A stretch of DNA of 64,000 bases from Agrypnia vestita (GCA_016648135.1 JADDOH010000304.1:1-64000), one strand, 5' to 3'. Shown: positions 45,331 through 56,965, counted from the stretch's first letter. The notes: generated by a model not told the origin, from the sequence alone. Made by a program: numbers and translations.

Positions 45331-45840
45331 TTAAAAATGAATAGAATTTATAATTGTGTGAAAGCGAAACGGTGACACTATTTTGTTTCGTGGATTTGTA
45401 AATGCGAAAAAAATTGGAAATAATTTGTTGATTATTAAAAGTTCGCATGTAAGAATTACAATAATATTTGACTCCGACCGCGCCAATGATCCGACAACTT
45501 CGTAAAATTGTGAAATTATTGAAAAATGTCTGTTGAAATTTATGAACACGGGTACCTAATCAAATATTCATTTAAAAACTGCACGTAGTGCATAAATCGA
45601 TACGTGTTCGACGCGCAATGCCTTTTGCGCGGTCGCAAAGGCTGCTACAGACATGCGCATTGCACTAACGGGTAAAGAGAAGGGGTGGTCACATGACACG
45701 ACTCCTCCCACACGTGATGTGACGTTTCCGAGGATGGGACAGGCGGCCAATGCGCGTGAATTTTTTCCAAAGCGCTCCGAAATATTAATACCTACCTGTA
45801 TGTGCCCCGCAATATTTATTTATCGCTTTGTGGATTTATA
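45331..45840. promoter_or_regulatory. Unique block (core 45570-45830)
   Basis: CGATACGTGTTCGACGCGCA, CACACGTGATGTGACGTTTC: E-box CACGTG and CRE-half TGACG words in a GC-richer stretch. Candidate element only. Confidence 0.3.
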
Positions 45841-47386
45841 ATAATTGAATATTGCAGGAATTCATAGCGATACATAAAAATTGACAACGTAATCCATTAT
45901 AATAGATAATAGATAATATCTATGTTCGATACAATTGGGCAAATAGTTCACTTTAATAATGAATAACATAAATATTTTACCTATTGTCAATATTTAAATT
46001 TATGCAGTACTTTTAATTTGAATCAAAATGTAAAAAGTTCTCGTAATAACGTAAAGCATTTAAATTAGAATAAAGATGCCCAAAAAAGCAAACAATTTTA
46101 AAACCTTTTATATAAGCACTTAACTTTGTGTAAATAATGTGACTACTATACCTACATTAATGCACAATAAATATTTCATAACAATACTGTCTAGTACCTA
46201 ATCGAAGCCGAGATAAGTAATATATTTTTTGTTTCCATTTAGGTACTACATAAATCTGAGGCTCTACATACAAAAAACCATTGTATTACGAGTACTTTAT
46301 CCTACCCACATTTCATCCAGCACTCCCCTTAGCACATATTCCCATCAATTAATAATTAATAAATTATTAATTTATCGAAGTGCAATTTATGTAAACATTA
46401 AAATTATGTTTATTAATTTAAATATGGTCAAATTGATTGCTTCGTTTGTAGGCCGATGCACTCGTTCAAATAAATGAAATCCTTTTTTTTCTTCTTCAAT
46501 AGCAAGAAATATTTATTGTTAATTACTTTATATAATGATTACGTAGGTATAGAAAAAATAAATTACAATTGAATAAAATGCAATAATTTGTTGATGAATA
46601 CATTCGTATGAATACAGTAGTAATACAGACTCATCGATATCTATTGTGAAACCTATCGAAGTGTTATATTACAGTGGTTTTCTAAAAATATTTATTTATT
46701 CATATCAAAAAGAAGCATGTGTATAAAAATTTCTTTGAAATACAGAAATGTAACAAAAAATATAAATAACCGATTAAAATAATAATTAAGGTATATATTT
46801 CAATAATAATAAATTCCGTACAGACTGCAGGTGTTTCTTATAAGTCTGCAAGTTATGATGAAATATACATTTTATCAATAAACTCAATGTATTCCTTACA
46901 CAATCGATATCTCATTTACATAGTAAAATAATAGTCAGAAGGTTATCTGCATTCATCACAATACCAAGATTAATTTATTGGAACCTACGTATGTATATCG
47001 ACCAATACACGATTCCTGGTTTAAAATAAAGGTAACGCCCCAAAACTTAAGTATAACATTATGTAAGTATTTCTGCTTCATCATTAACCTGAATATCGTC
47101 TTCTCTAGAAACATGGGTACGTTTGACAATAAAAATCTCAATCAATCCTCATATATGTTGAGGTATAGCGTGAAAGACAAATTTATCCGAATAAAATTAA
47201 ATGGTTATGCGGGGGATAAACCCTTCAGTCTCCTTCCAACTCCTCTCAGTAAATTCATCAAAAACACAACTTCTATGGTCAATGACACCTAGAAGGAAAT
47301 ATTCTATCCAGGAATCAACCTATGTGATTGATGAATCTGCAGTTAAGTTGCTGTATTCACGTATTCCATATTCCTGTATTCACATC
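45841..47386. other. AT-rich DNA, nothing recognised
   Basis: No gene or repeat family identified. The open frames at 46229, 46978 and 47201 show no protein-like signal. Confidence 0.4.
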
Positions 47387-47436
47387 CACGTATTCCGTGT
47401 TCGCATCCATTTTGAGATGCGAACACGGAATACGTG
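47387..47436. repeat. Perfect 21-bp inverted repeat at a SINE end
   Basis: The left arm starts CACGTATTCCGTGTTCGCAT and the right arm is its exact reverse complement (GATGCGAACACGGAATACGT...), separated by 8 bases. The right arm is the terminal part of the SINE at 47416. The left arm is an inverted second copy of only that terminus. Confidence 0.9.
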
Positions 47437-47580
47437 TCACATCAATATTCTTACTATTTTCAAACTAAGCTAAACGCTTATGCTATGAAAGTAGGACTGA
47501 CTTGCTGGTCTGGAGTGAGATTCGAACCCTCGACCTTTGGATCACGAGGCGAGAGTCCTAACCACAAGACCAACAAGCTG
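47416..47580 (-). mobile_element. tRNA-derived SINE, type B
   Basis: On the minus strand: CTTGTTGGTCTTGTGGTTAG, then AGGGTTCGAATCTCACTCCA (B-box), ATAGCATAAGCGTTTAGCTT, AGTTTGAAAATAGTAAGAAT and ATTGATGTGACACGTATTCC. It is nearly the same as the copy at 60293, so the type is recent. Confidence 0.85.
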
Positions 47581-48024
47581 CTCATCCAGATCTTTCCATA
47601 AATGAACAAATCTACAATCATGTCAGTGCAAACTTTTATGATTAAAAGCATTCGGAGATGATTTCTCCCAATAGGTCATCGTCATCATAATCATCGCACT
47701 TTTAGTGTAACTTGTAGTCTATTGTAATGGTATTATGCTAGCCTACCGATATTTTAGCTGGATAGATTGCAATAATGCTGAATGCTGCAAGAATGCTGGA
47801 GCACGGACAATACTATATAAAACGAGAAAAACATCACACATAACGTCAGCTTTGCGTGAAATACATTGTATTGGTTGACGTAGAAAAATTGTGCATCTCA
47901 GACAATTTGAATGGTAGATATCAACACTCAAGCCATAGGTGGTAACGATAAATCCGACATGATTACAGTAAACAGTTTATCACAGAAGTTATTCATAAAA
48001 AATAATAAAAGCGCTTAAACTAAT
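47581..48024. other. AT-rich DNA, nothing recognised
   Basis: No gene or repeat family identified. Confidence 0.4.
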
Positions 48025-48330
48025 TAACCATTACGCTGTTTTAATGCAGGAGCAGTCAGAGAAAACAGAACGCCACATTTTTCTACCTGGCACACCACTT
48101 TGGCTGCGACCAGATTAATACATTTTCTCATGGATGTTTTTCGATTATTGAAGCTTTGTAAGAGCCTTTCTCCAATATTTGGTTAATCTAATCATGCCAG
48201 GTCTTTCGCGGACGCTCTATGTACCCGCTGTCTTCAACACTCGCCTCACATATTTTCTTTACCATCCTCTCCTCATTCGTGTGTTTCACATGAGCAAAGC
48301 ATCTCAGTAATCATATCTTCATTCACAAAA
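48025..48330 (-). mobile_element. LINE-I fragment, decayed
   Basis: Minus translation in shifting frames gives FAHVKHTNEERMVKKICEAS, then ERPRKTWHD, a stop, and INQILEKG, parallel to FGHVERMNEERMVRKIYDAS and the following segment of the copy at 29640. Stops and indels are frequent, and a TTAG-type tail lies at the minus 3' side. Confidence 0.75.
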
Positions 48331-48423
48331 CAGCTTCCATCACTAAATCATACTCAAAAGATCGCACAATTATTTTTAATGTGAATTTTAAAAATTAGTA
48401 CAGGACTTAACAGTTAATACGGC

Positions 48424-48930
48424 TACATAGGATGTCTTGTAGCTAGAAGTAAAAAATTCGTGGGAGTCTTCTTCATTCAATTTTGGATAGAAAACATTCA
48501 TTACTTTTGGGCTAGATGTCGACAGATACGGAGATAAGCGACATCAAAATATGTTTTTTTTCAATATTTTTGGCTTGCCTTTTGTAAAACGTCAGACTGT
48601 AATGAAAGTTATTTATATTGAATATTAAAAAATAATTAACTTTCATTCAAATAAAATGTAATGGTTAAAACTTTGAAGAAATTTTAAAATATTCTTTTCT
48701 AAGGTTTTTTATTAGACTTAGGTATATTAATTTTTAATTCGATTAGTTGTGCTGCAGTAATGGTCTAAATTTTAATAGAAAATAAGTCAAAAATATTTTA
48801 TAAATATGTACAACTTTGATGTCGCTTATCTCTGTAACTTTTGCCATTTCACCTAAGCGTAAAACATATTTACTATTCAAAATTGAACGAAGAAGACTCT
48901 CCCAAAGTTTTAGCTTGTAGCTACGTATGT
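48424..48930. mobile_element. MITE family G, about 115-bp terminal inverted repeats
   Basis: Left: TTGTAGCTAGAAGTAAAAAA, GGGAGTCTTCTTCATTCAAT, TACGGAGATAAGCGACATCA. Right (mirrored): TTTGATGTCGCTTATCTCTG, ATTGAACGAAGAAGACTCTC, TTTTAGCTTGTAGCTACGTA. The core is AT-rich without a frame. An end fragment of the same family lies at 32425. Confidence 0.8.
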
Positions 48931-49060
48931 TGATTATTATCCGATGTTACTATTAACTGTGACTGTTAGTGATCCAGTGACTGACACCCATAACAAATAA
49001 ACCTATAATGTAGCTAGATACCTGGATACAAATTTCTAGTAGGTAATAAATGTTCACTGG
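48931..49060. other. Unique spacer
   Basis: Nothing recognised. Confidence 0.3.
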
Positions 49061-49520
49061 TTTTATGTTGTTCGTGTATTTACCTGAAGGGGTGTACATC
49101 CTCTAACCAGAGACATGTCGTATATTCAAAGAGTCCGCTGTTGACCACCTCGGCTCGCGTTCGAGTAGGAGGTACGCAAATAATGCCGGATAATAAGGTC
49201 TCGGTGTCCTCCCTTTAAAAGGCTCGCACGGAGCACGGAGAGCGGCGGGCAGGGCTGGCCGGCTACCCAGCTGGCTACAGCAAAATAAAACATGTCCTCG
49301 TCACGACACGGCAGTAGCGGGTAGGAACTAAAAAGCGCATGTGAACACAGCGGCGACTATTTACTCTAACGCTAATGCGAAAATTGTATACGCCTTTATC
49401 AATTGGCGATCCGAACCAATAAAGCTCTCGCTATGCTACCCAAGTAGGCACTTAAAGGTCACTTGATCGGTGGCAACGATTTCACCTGACTCTGCTAATG
49501 TTTCCAAGTTTTGCTTCAAT
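49061..49520. promoter_or_regulatory. GC-rich unique block, candidate regulatory element
   Basis: Contains CTCCCTTTAAAAGGCTCGCA (TATA-like) at about 49208, followed by GC-rich GAGAGCGGCGGGCAGGGCTG, then GCTACAGCAAAATAAAACAT. It could be an enhancer or a plus-strand core promoter. No transcript is evident. Confidence 0.35.
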
Positions 49521-50080
49521 TTGTGTGTTTTGTGAGAAATCGTTTATTTTATTTTGCGGAAACGTTTTTTCGTTGTCCTCGAACCGTACTTTCGAAGATT
49601 ATCGGGAAGATTATTATTTTTCATCAAATGGATTTACTTATATAGAAAAGCAATAAATTAATAATCATAATTAAAGCCAATTTAAGAAACGTGTCAGGCT
49701 GTAGAAATATTTTCAATTATGACTGAAGACAAATAAATATTATTAATTTAAAAAAAAACTACCAAACTTTCTATGAACTACACAGATTACTTTTAGCATC
49801 AATAGGTTTCGATACAACTGTATCTTTGTTAGTATGAGAGCACCATCCATATCACTGTTTCATAAATTAAATATGTAAAGGAACAATTGTCGGGTACGGT
49901 ACGGGAGTGACCACATTCATGTGGTGAAGATTGCCAGGGAGACATTTAATTGGGGAATATTTTAAATAACGTGTTGATCCTCAAACTCGAAGGTGTTGGA
50001 AATTTTTTATTTCTCACATTTCTAAAATAAGCGTTTATCTAAAGGATGATTTGCGAATTCTGAGAAATTATTATTACTTA
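49521..50080. other. AT-rich DNA, nothing recognised
   Basis: No gene or repeat family identified. Confidence 0.4.
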
Positions 50081-50400
50081 GATATGTTAAGCGTCCCCAA
50101 CCTCTTCCTAGGGTTTTCCATATGCGAACGTGCTTTCCTTGTGTCTGCTGTCCACGGTACACTTTCCCTTATTACGCTTCACCTGGAGTCGGGAGAGTTA
50201 CCTTCGCCGTCTGCTTTTGGCGGGAGCTTATCTGCCGATCTGGCCAGATCCGCACCAACATCCAGGGCCCGACCCACGCCCCTCAGCCTCCGACACATGC
50301 CCGTAAAACGGAAAGAGGCTCCGGAGCGCAGATCATGTTGGCGATATCAATAAAGCACTTGTTCCAAATCCCGGAGAAAGAATTCGGATGTAATCACACA
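50081..50400. promoter_or_regulatory. GC-rich unique block, candidate cis-regulatory element
   Basis: CACCTGGAGTCGGGAGAGTT, GGCGGGAGCTTATCTGCCGA and ATCCAGGGCCCGACCCACGC in repeat-free DNA. Two plus frames overlap out of register, so coding is unlikely. Confidence 0.35.
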
Positions 50401-50765
50401 CTTCATCAATTAGAAATCGACATTCACGTAATATGTGTATATAACTATACCTAGAGTATTTTTCGTCAATAAACTACATAGGAGATGCATTAAAAAAGTT
50501 AATATTCGTTCTGTGATTTCTTAACTATGATTTCAATAAAAAGTTTGCTGTGTTAACGTTGGATAAAATTATGCATCAGAAACCTGTGTACTTTTATACA
50601 TTTATAAACTACTTATATAGTAGAATAATATGAATAAGTTATTATGATTTATAAGTTTTGTTGTTTTTATAATCAAGTATACAATACATACATTATTACA
50701 TATTTGACTTGTAATGCTACAACTGGGTATGAGGTCAAATTAATGTTACGAAATATTTCACAAAA
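50401..50765. other. AT-rich DNA, nothing recognised
   Basis: No gene or repeat family identified. Confidence 0.4.
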
Positions 50766-50868
50766 ACACCCAGGCTTGAGAAAATCATATAAATATAATG
50801 TAACGTCACTAGGAATCGAACCTGGAAACTTCACCATGAGAAGCTAGTGTCATGCCTACTGGACTACA
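50766..50868 (-). mobile_element. tRNA-derived SINE, type A
   Basis: On the minus strand: AGTAGGCATGACACTAGCTT, AGGTTCGATTCCTAGTGACG and the tail GATTTTCTCAAGCCTGGGTG. Same family as 28371, 53769 and 55951. Confidence 0.75.
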
Positions 50869-51137
50869 AAATATTATATTATATTATATATTATTGTCTA
50901 TGCGAAATATGCTAGGATATAAGTTAACATGTTCTATGCGGTCTATATACCTAGTATATACATACATCACATACTTATATCTGTAATGTTTAAAAAAATA
51001 TATATATCGAGCCCTTTCCGCCAAGAGATAGGAAGCATGAAAATCGACAGATATCTAATCTAAAACAGGTTTCTTTTAAACAGTTCTCGTTGTGGTTTAC
51101 AGATTTAATCAAGACGTAAGAAAATTTTGCAACACTA

Positions 51138-51223
51138 ACGAGTATAATATATAGGTACAACGAGTATAATATATAGGTACAACGAGTAAAATATATAGGT
51201 ACAAGGAGTATAATATATAGGTA
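51138..51223. repeat. 22-bp minisatellite, four units
   Basis: ACGAGTATAATATATAGGTA plus CA in tandem at 51138, 51160, 51182 and 51204, with single-base changes in units three and four. Confidence 0.95.
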
Positions 51224-51367
51224 TATTTGTAGTCGCATATTTTTTATTATAAACCTGCTTTAGAGCAGTATACTTATAATATGTACTTGTATTGTTTGGC
51301 AATGTTTATTTGCTGCCGAAATCCCCGGGCAACATTACTCATTAATATGTTTTAATTTCTCAAAACA

Positions 51368-51433
51368 CTTCAATGTAATCTAATTATTACTTAATTAATA
51401 CTTCAATGTAATCTAATTATTACTTAATTAATA
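51368..51433. repeat. 33-bp perfect tandem duplication
   Basis: CTTCAATGTAATCTAATTAT plus TACTTAATTAATA is repeated directly (51368 and 51401). Confidence 0.95.
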
Positions 51434-52200
51434 CTTAATAATATAAAACAAACTATTATTATTAATTCAAATTAAAAAGACAGTTTTACTTTCAATTAAT
51501 AATACTAATAAAGTAATGTTAATGATAAATCTATTGTTTTAATTTTAATGTAATAATAATAGAACTACAAAAGAGACCTTATTATTATTATTATACATGG
51601 GTATAACATTGATTTAGAAAAAAAATGACAACACCTAAATACATAATCGATAGACGATCTTACAAAATAACTAGAACAAGGCTGCATAATCATCATCGGA
51701 GATGGTGCTACTTACTACATTCCGGCACAAAAACAAATATTTTAGCATACAAAATGACAATTTATTATTGATAAATATGTTATTTGATAGTTAATTCCTC
51801 ATGTAAAATACTGTAAGAATTGTTAGTCAACTTATACCTTACCTTACATTATTTAGGTATTAATTAACTAAACGACAATAATTAAAAATTATATGGCAGA
51901 ATAATATTTTAATATAATGTTTGTACTGCACGTACAATACAATAATTATTTATTACCACCTAAAATAGTTACAAGAGAAGCAGTTCTTCTCAACATCAGA
52001 TATATGTAGTTAAAAATTACATATTTATTTAGGGTTACATATTAAGAGTTATTTATTTGGACGAAAATTATTCGTTTTGTAAAGTTTAATTAATTTCTTA
52101 TCTGCGATGTGAAATCTACGCGAACAAAGCAGATACAAAAGACTTCCTACAGAGCGATGAATATGTAAAGATAATCGAAGAAAATTGAGATATCAAAGGG
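51434..52200. other. AT-rich DNA, nothing recognised
   Basis: No gene or repeat family identified. Confidence 0.4.
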
Positions 52201-52630
52201 TCGCGCTCATAATAAGCATTGAAGAGAAATAATATTTTTCGCAAAAACTAAAACCAATTGTGCATGAATATAAACGGTCACCCTTCCTTCAGCCACAGCG
52301 GTTCAAGCCTCGGAGAAAGATCTTCGCATGCACATATTCAGGTCTCGAATGCGCCGTACTTGCAGCTCTCATATAAATTTATTTCTAAACACGAGTGGAG
52401 CGATTCGTCGCTGGAGATAAGGGTTGGAGTAGGAAGAGAACCCGAGACTTCCTCGTTGTGTTTTTTTTTGTATTGCCGTACGACAAACGAGCGGCCTCTA
52501 TCGAAGCATTCAATCTGCCCGTCTGGAGAAAGGCCTGCCCGGGACGCGTGTCTCTGCCCGTCATATCAGAGAGTGGTGATAGTGGATATTCGTCTGGGAG
52601 AATCGATGAATAGCTCACCGAAGTAAGGGG
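52201..52630. promoter_or_regulatory. Unique block, candidate cis-regulatory element
   Basis: Balanced and non-repetitive: CGGTTCAAGCCTCGGAGAAA, GGAGCGATTCGTCGCTGGAG, GGCCTGCCCGGGACGCGTGT. Open frames exist in three registers, none protein-like. Confidence 0.35.
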
Positions 52631-53104
52631 TTTGCACTGTGAGTGTATTAAAATTATTTCCTAAAAGCGTCTATGCGAAAAACTTTTGCATTTCAATATA
52701 AAATTCTTACAATTACGCGAGAAATTCAACAACATTATAAAAAATATTATAATATATGATTGGAAAAATAAGATACTGTTAGGTGTATTTAATATTTTGT
52801 TGAACACTTAAAAATCAATAATCAATTTATAATTATAATATTCGAAGGTGATTCCGTGACAATTTCTCTCGTAGTGTAGTTTATAGTACCAATAATAGTA
52901 GTAGATATAACAAAGTTTAAACGTAAAATATTAAGTGTGAGTTGAGTGATCCCTACGTTTAAAACATTTCTCGTCATGTGATCAGCGAAAGATTTTTCAC
53001 TGTTTAACCTAATTATTTCTATATCAATATCAAAAATAAAATATTTTCAATGTACCCGCCAGTAAGAAATAATTTACATATAAGATATACAAATAATTCA
53101 AATA
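52631..53104. other. AT-rich DNA, nothing recognised
   Basis: No gene or repeat family identified. Confidence 0.4.
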
Positions 53105-53277
53105 GTATAAATTATAGAAGTCTCACAGAGACGAAGCTATTTATATGAGAAACATCTATGGAAGTCTTTTATACGATGGCCCAAAGCGTAAAACCTCTAC
53201 GAGCTGGTTTAAGTGATCACTCTACACGCAACGTTCAACAATTCCACCGTAAGAACATCCACACATCGAATTTTTTA

Positions 53278-53308
<31 letters not shown>

Positions 53309-53574
53309 TCCAAATAGGAATCATTAATATATTTCAAGGGGCTATGCTAGTGACATCTGTTGTCACTTCTAATGAAACAGTATACATAGATTTCGAAGCT
53401 GGTAATGACACTTCTATATTTCTAACGATGGAATTGGTGAACGTTGCATTGTGTAGAGTGATCACATAATCCAGCTCATTCAGGTTGTAAGCCCTGGGTC
53501 ATCATACAAAAGACTTCCATACATGTTTCTCATATAAATAGCTTCGTTTCTGTAAGACTTCGATAATTTATCTT
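53105..53574. mobile_element. MITE family D, complete copy with about 170-bp terminal inverted repeats
   Basis: The left arm (AAATTATAGAAGTCTCACAG, GAAGCTATTTATATGAGAAA, AGTCTTTTATACGATGGCCC, AGTGATCACTCTACACGCAA, ACAATTCCACCGT) is mirrored by the right arm (ACGATGGAATTGGT, GCATTGTGTAGAGTGATCAC, TCATACAAAAGACTTCCATA, AAATAGCTTCGTTTCTGTAA, GACTTCGATAATTTATC). A TA microsatellite lies at 53281-53306. It has no transposase frame; the 103-codon open frame inside is a by-product. Partial relatives are at 25701, 55662 and 57703. Confidence 0.85.
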
Positions 53575-53768
53575 AAATAACAATCCCGAAGTGGATAAAT
53601 CCACTAATTGTGTTCTCAGAACATGCATATAAAAATATTGTTTTATATTTTATTATATTGTTTTATATTTTAATTATATTGATTTATAGGTTTCAAATCA
53701 AGCCAAAACCAAAAAGTTTGTAACTCTTAAATAATGTGCAATTACCATGTAGGTATTGCCTTTTTTTG
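53575..53768. other. AT-rich flank of family D
   Basis: GTGGATAAATCCACTAATTG and TGTTCTCAGAACATG are palindromic words. Their relatives TGTTCTTAGAACACAATTAA and GGATTTATCCACAG lie next to the family-D copy at 57.7 kb, so the true element may extend further than the inverted repeats. Confidence 0.4.
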
Positions 53769-53882
53769 GAAGCACTCGTGGTCCAGTGGGCATGACGCTG
53801 GCATCTCATACCAGAGGTTCCGGGTTCGATTTCCGGTGAGGTCGTAACACAACCTATGTGATTTTCTCAAGCGTGGTTTTTG
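53769..53882 (+). mobile_element. tRNA-derived SINE, type A (best preserved)
   Basis: Head: GCACTCGTGGTCCAGTGGGC (A-box region), then GGTTCCGGGTTCGATTTCCG (B-box). Linker: GTGAGGTCGTAACACAAC. Tail: GTGATTTTCTCAAGCGTGGT. The A- and B-box spacing is compatible with an internal Pol III promoter. Confidence 0.8.
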
Positions 53883-54139
53883 TGTGATGTGTTCTACTGC
53901 AGTAATTTTTTTAATGCGGTTTTGAAATCATACATATGTCTAGGCATACGTGCACCTACTTATTTATTTGTATTTAACGTATTATATGTGGGTACTAATT
54001 TGCATTTAATGTATATGTATTTCGTACCTAATTTGTTTATTTATAAGGTGGATCGGGTCTCGCGCAAACAACTCTTTACGCTGGAATAAATAAAAAATTT
54101 ATTTGATCTAACAGTGTGTCCCTGCATTAGTTTAATAAT

Positions 54140-54440
54140 ATTTTTGTAACAGAATCTCTGATCGACGAGGTAAAGTAATAAGCTGAGATGGTACGGACAC
54201 ATAAGACGGAGGCCAACAGACCACACGGTAGAGCAGGCAATGTCTATGGAGCTTCGTCGACAGTCATCCATCTCCTGGATGATTCAATGCTCCAAAATCC
54301 TGTAGAGAAACGACCTGGATGAAAGCAACACCCAGAACCGAAGAAAATATACAGCTTGAGAACGAGAAGAACCGACCCTAACAGCTCACTTAAGTAATGA
54401 GTTGGAACAGTGCAAAGAAGAAGATAGACATGTGAAGTAT
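54140..54440 (+). pseudogene. Decayed LINE C-terminal remnant (another family)
   Basis: The plus strand reads KLRWYGHIRRRPTDHTVEQA, then MSMELRR, a shift or stop, and NDLDESNTQNRRKYTA. The LRWYGHVxRRP ... DRKKW order is that of a non-LTR ORF2 C-terminus. It has several stops. Confidence 0.6.
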
Positions 54441-54711
54441 TAAGCTGCCTACTTTCAAATACAGACTTATTTACATTGATTAGGTTGAAATACAAATAAT
54501 TAATTGATTAGGTCCTGACAAAATGAGCTGAAGTTACTGGCGGATGGTTGTAACGGGAATATTGAGGGAAGAGGAGAAGAGTTAATGAAAATAATATTAA
54601 TAGCCACGTTCAAATTTCTTGTAATTTCTAAATTTTAGAAAATTATACATTTTGTTATCTCTACGCGCGACATTAATGTTTAAGTTTTGCACATAATTTA
54701 ATGATCATGAG

Positions 54712-55036
54712 AGAATAAAAATAGGGTCGCTCAGGTGGTTTGGGCATGTTGAGCGAATGAATGAGGAAAGAATGGTAAGAAAGATATATGATGCAAGTGT
54801 TGACGGCGCCAGAAAAAGAGGGCGACCACGGAAGACGTGGCATGACCAGATTAACCAGATACTGGAAGATGGTCCTGTTAGAAGTCTGAACAACCGTCGA
54901 GCTTGCATGCGAAGATGTATGAATGTATGTCAGGAAGCGAAAGTTGTATGTCAGGACAGAAGAGTATGGCGCTCTATCCTCTCTGCCTACCCCCTCGGGG
55001 AAACGGCGTGATGGTAAGTAAGTAAGTAAGTAAGTT
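54712..55036 (+). mobile_element. LINE-I, second recent 5'-truncated copy
   Basis: Starting at about 54712 (GAGAATAAAAATAGGGTCGC) it matches the copy at 29640 almost base for base to the stop and the GTAA array. The one clear difference is that GTAGACGAAGCG is replaced by GTATGTCAGGAAGCG, a net gain of three bases that keeps the frame. It is truncated further 5' than its sister. Identity this high implies recent insertion from one source. Confidence 0.9.
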
Positions 55037-55560
55037 AATGATCATCATGAATAATCTGTAGTATGTTAACGCCAAATCCATCAATAATACATATCATTTG
55101 ATTCGATCAAACGGACAAGTAGGCACTGATCGATCAAAAGATGGGTAAGTACTCGTTAGTCCTGATAACCCTTGGAACAGGTTGCCCGGTTGGCGAAAAA
55201 TTCCACAATGAAGTCATAAGTCCCTATTTCCAGTGCCGCGTGGGCGATCGGGTCCGCTGAAGGCTGCCATCATAAGATATGTACCCGCTGCATGGCTATC
55301 GCCAGGAATGGCGGAATCACCGTTCCGAAGCGGCTGACTATTACTTATCACGAGGAATCCAAACGGGACAGCTGCACCCACACCGCATGATGAACGCCGA
55401 TGAGTTCTCTGGTTTTACCGGTAACAACCTATTTTCCGTTCCCCTCAATTATGATTCTTTAATGTCAGTACCGTTACTAGAAATCAACTGCACAATCGAT
55501 CGTGCAAAACCACTAAAAACATGTTTGCGATATCTTGTCACATTAATTCTGTACATATGA
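55037..55560. promoter_or_regulatory. Unique block (core 55130-55520), candidate cis-regulatory element
   Basis: GATCGATCAAAAGATGG (TCF-like CAAAAGATGG), GTGCCGCGTGGGCGATCGGG, CCGCTGCATGGCTATCGCCA. Repeat-free, balanced composition. The 93-codon plus frame shows no domain. Confidence 0.4.
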
Positions 55561-55661
55561 TTTGGAAAGTCCCACATTAAAGTTACGCTATCATTTGTTT
55601 AATAATAAAGTTATTTAGAAAATATTTTGCATGTTTGAAAGTAAAACACTTGTTTTTATTA

Positions 55662-55778
55662 TTAGGATAAATTATAGATGTCTTAAAAATATTTATACGG
55701 GAAAGTACTCGTATTTATGGAATTCTTTTTTGGGTAGACGTTTACGACCTGTCATAGGCTGGCTTAAGTGATCACTTA
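55662..55778. mobile_element. MITE family D, left-arm fragment
   Basis: TAGGATAAATTATAGATGTC, ATATTTATACGGGAAAG and GGCTGGCTTAAGTGATCACT correspond to the left arm of the element at 53105. Confidence 0.6.
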
Positions 55779-55950
55779 CCTATTTTTTTATTCTACTCGT
55801 TTAATTTATTTATTTCTACTATATTTCACCTTATGAAGGCATTACCAATCTAACAATTTAACTCAAAATCTTATACATAATATGTACCGCAATATTAAAG
55901 GTAAAGTAAAGGAGCCACATATATATATTTGTTCATGAAGATAAAACATG

Positions 55951-56062
55951 GCGGCCTTCATTATTTAGTGGGTATGACACTGGTTTCTCAAACCCTGGTT
56001 CTGGATTCGATTCCCGATGAGCTTACAGAACATCAATGTGATTTTCTCAAGCCTGTGTACTT
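55951..56062 (+). mobile_element. tRNA-derived SINE, type A
   Basis: Head TATTTAGTGGGTATGACACT and B-box GGTTCTGGATTCGATTCCCG, then the tail TGTGATTTTCTCAAGCCTGT. Same family as 53769. Confidence 0.75.
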
Positions 56063-56490
56063 TCGTGAGATTTTTCTCTACAGTAAATGGCATTATAGTA
56101 TGTGCAGCGTTAAAAAAACATTGTTTAATAGAAATCTGCGAGTTCGTATAAATATTATAATATACCAAGTCCATCAATAAAAAATAAAAAATTGTAGTAT
56201 GTTTTAATTATGTTGAACGTGTAGAATGGGACATTTTACACTTACATGAACATTACGGGTATTTAAATAAGTACATTCTATACATTTTGTGTTAGGATGT
56301 TATGACAATTTTGCTTTCCTGAGAACAGGTGAAATTATTTGGGTTATAACTTGCGATTAAATATAATGTATAAGTATTTTTACATTACTCACAAGCATTT
56401 GAATACAAATATTCTTCTACCGGAAAATAATTATCATTTTATGTATTCCAGAAAAAAGTTCACAGCCGATGTTTATCAAAGTAAAACCAT
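56063..56490. other. AT-rich DNA, nothing recognised
   Basis: No gene or repeat family identified. Confidence 0.4.
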
Positions 56491-56965
56491 ATTAAAATGC
56501 TAAGTCCACAGTTCGTCGATAAATCACTGATTCATCAACAGAAATACAAATGTAGCCCATTGTCGTACATTTAAATTCAGAAACACGGTGATGTAACTTG
56601 ATACCGCCTGTAACGCCTAATAAATCCCATACTTAATGACCGACCTCAAATAAAGACACGGTCGTATTTCTCCAAGAATACCCCATTTTAAGGCGTCGTT
56701 AAAATTTAACGGCTATTATTTCACGTGTTATTAAGTAAACAATATGTCAATTCTGATTATCCCACAGCCGTATAATTGCCAGGTCACGTCCTTTAATCTG
56801 ATTAAAATCAGTTGATGGAAAAGTTTTTTTTAATTATTAGCATGCGACACAGTAACCCCAAAATTGGGACCGAAAATACAAAGCTCAATGCCGTTGGTTG
56901 ACCCGAAAGCTGACTCGCTTGTATCAATGCGAAACGGGAGTTTAGATTATGAATCCCATATTGGA
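56491..56965. promoter_or_regulatory. Unique block, candidate cis-regulatory element
   Basis: GTCAATTCTGATTATCCCAC, TCCTTTAATCTGATTAAAAT and CAGTTGATGGAAAAG: several TAAT/GATTA homeodomain words in repeat-free DNA, with a mirrored TTTAATCTGATTAAA core at 56792-56806. Confidence 0.4.

Noticed and set aside
44981..45334. 117-codon plus frame
   Set aside because: No family resemblance or splice context; more likely non-coding unique DNA.
51138..51223. CRISPR-like array
   Set aside because: Tandem minisatellite with no spacers, in an animal genome.
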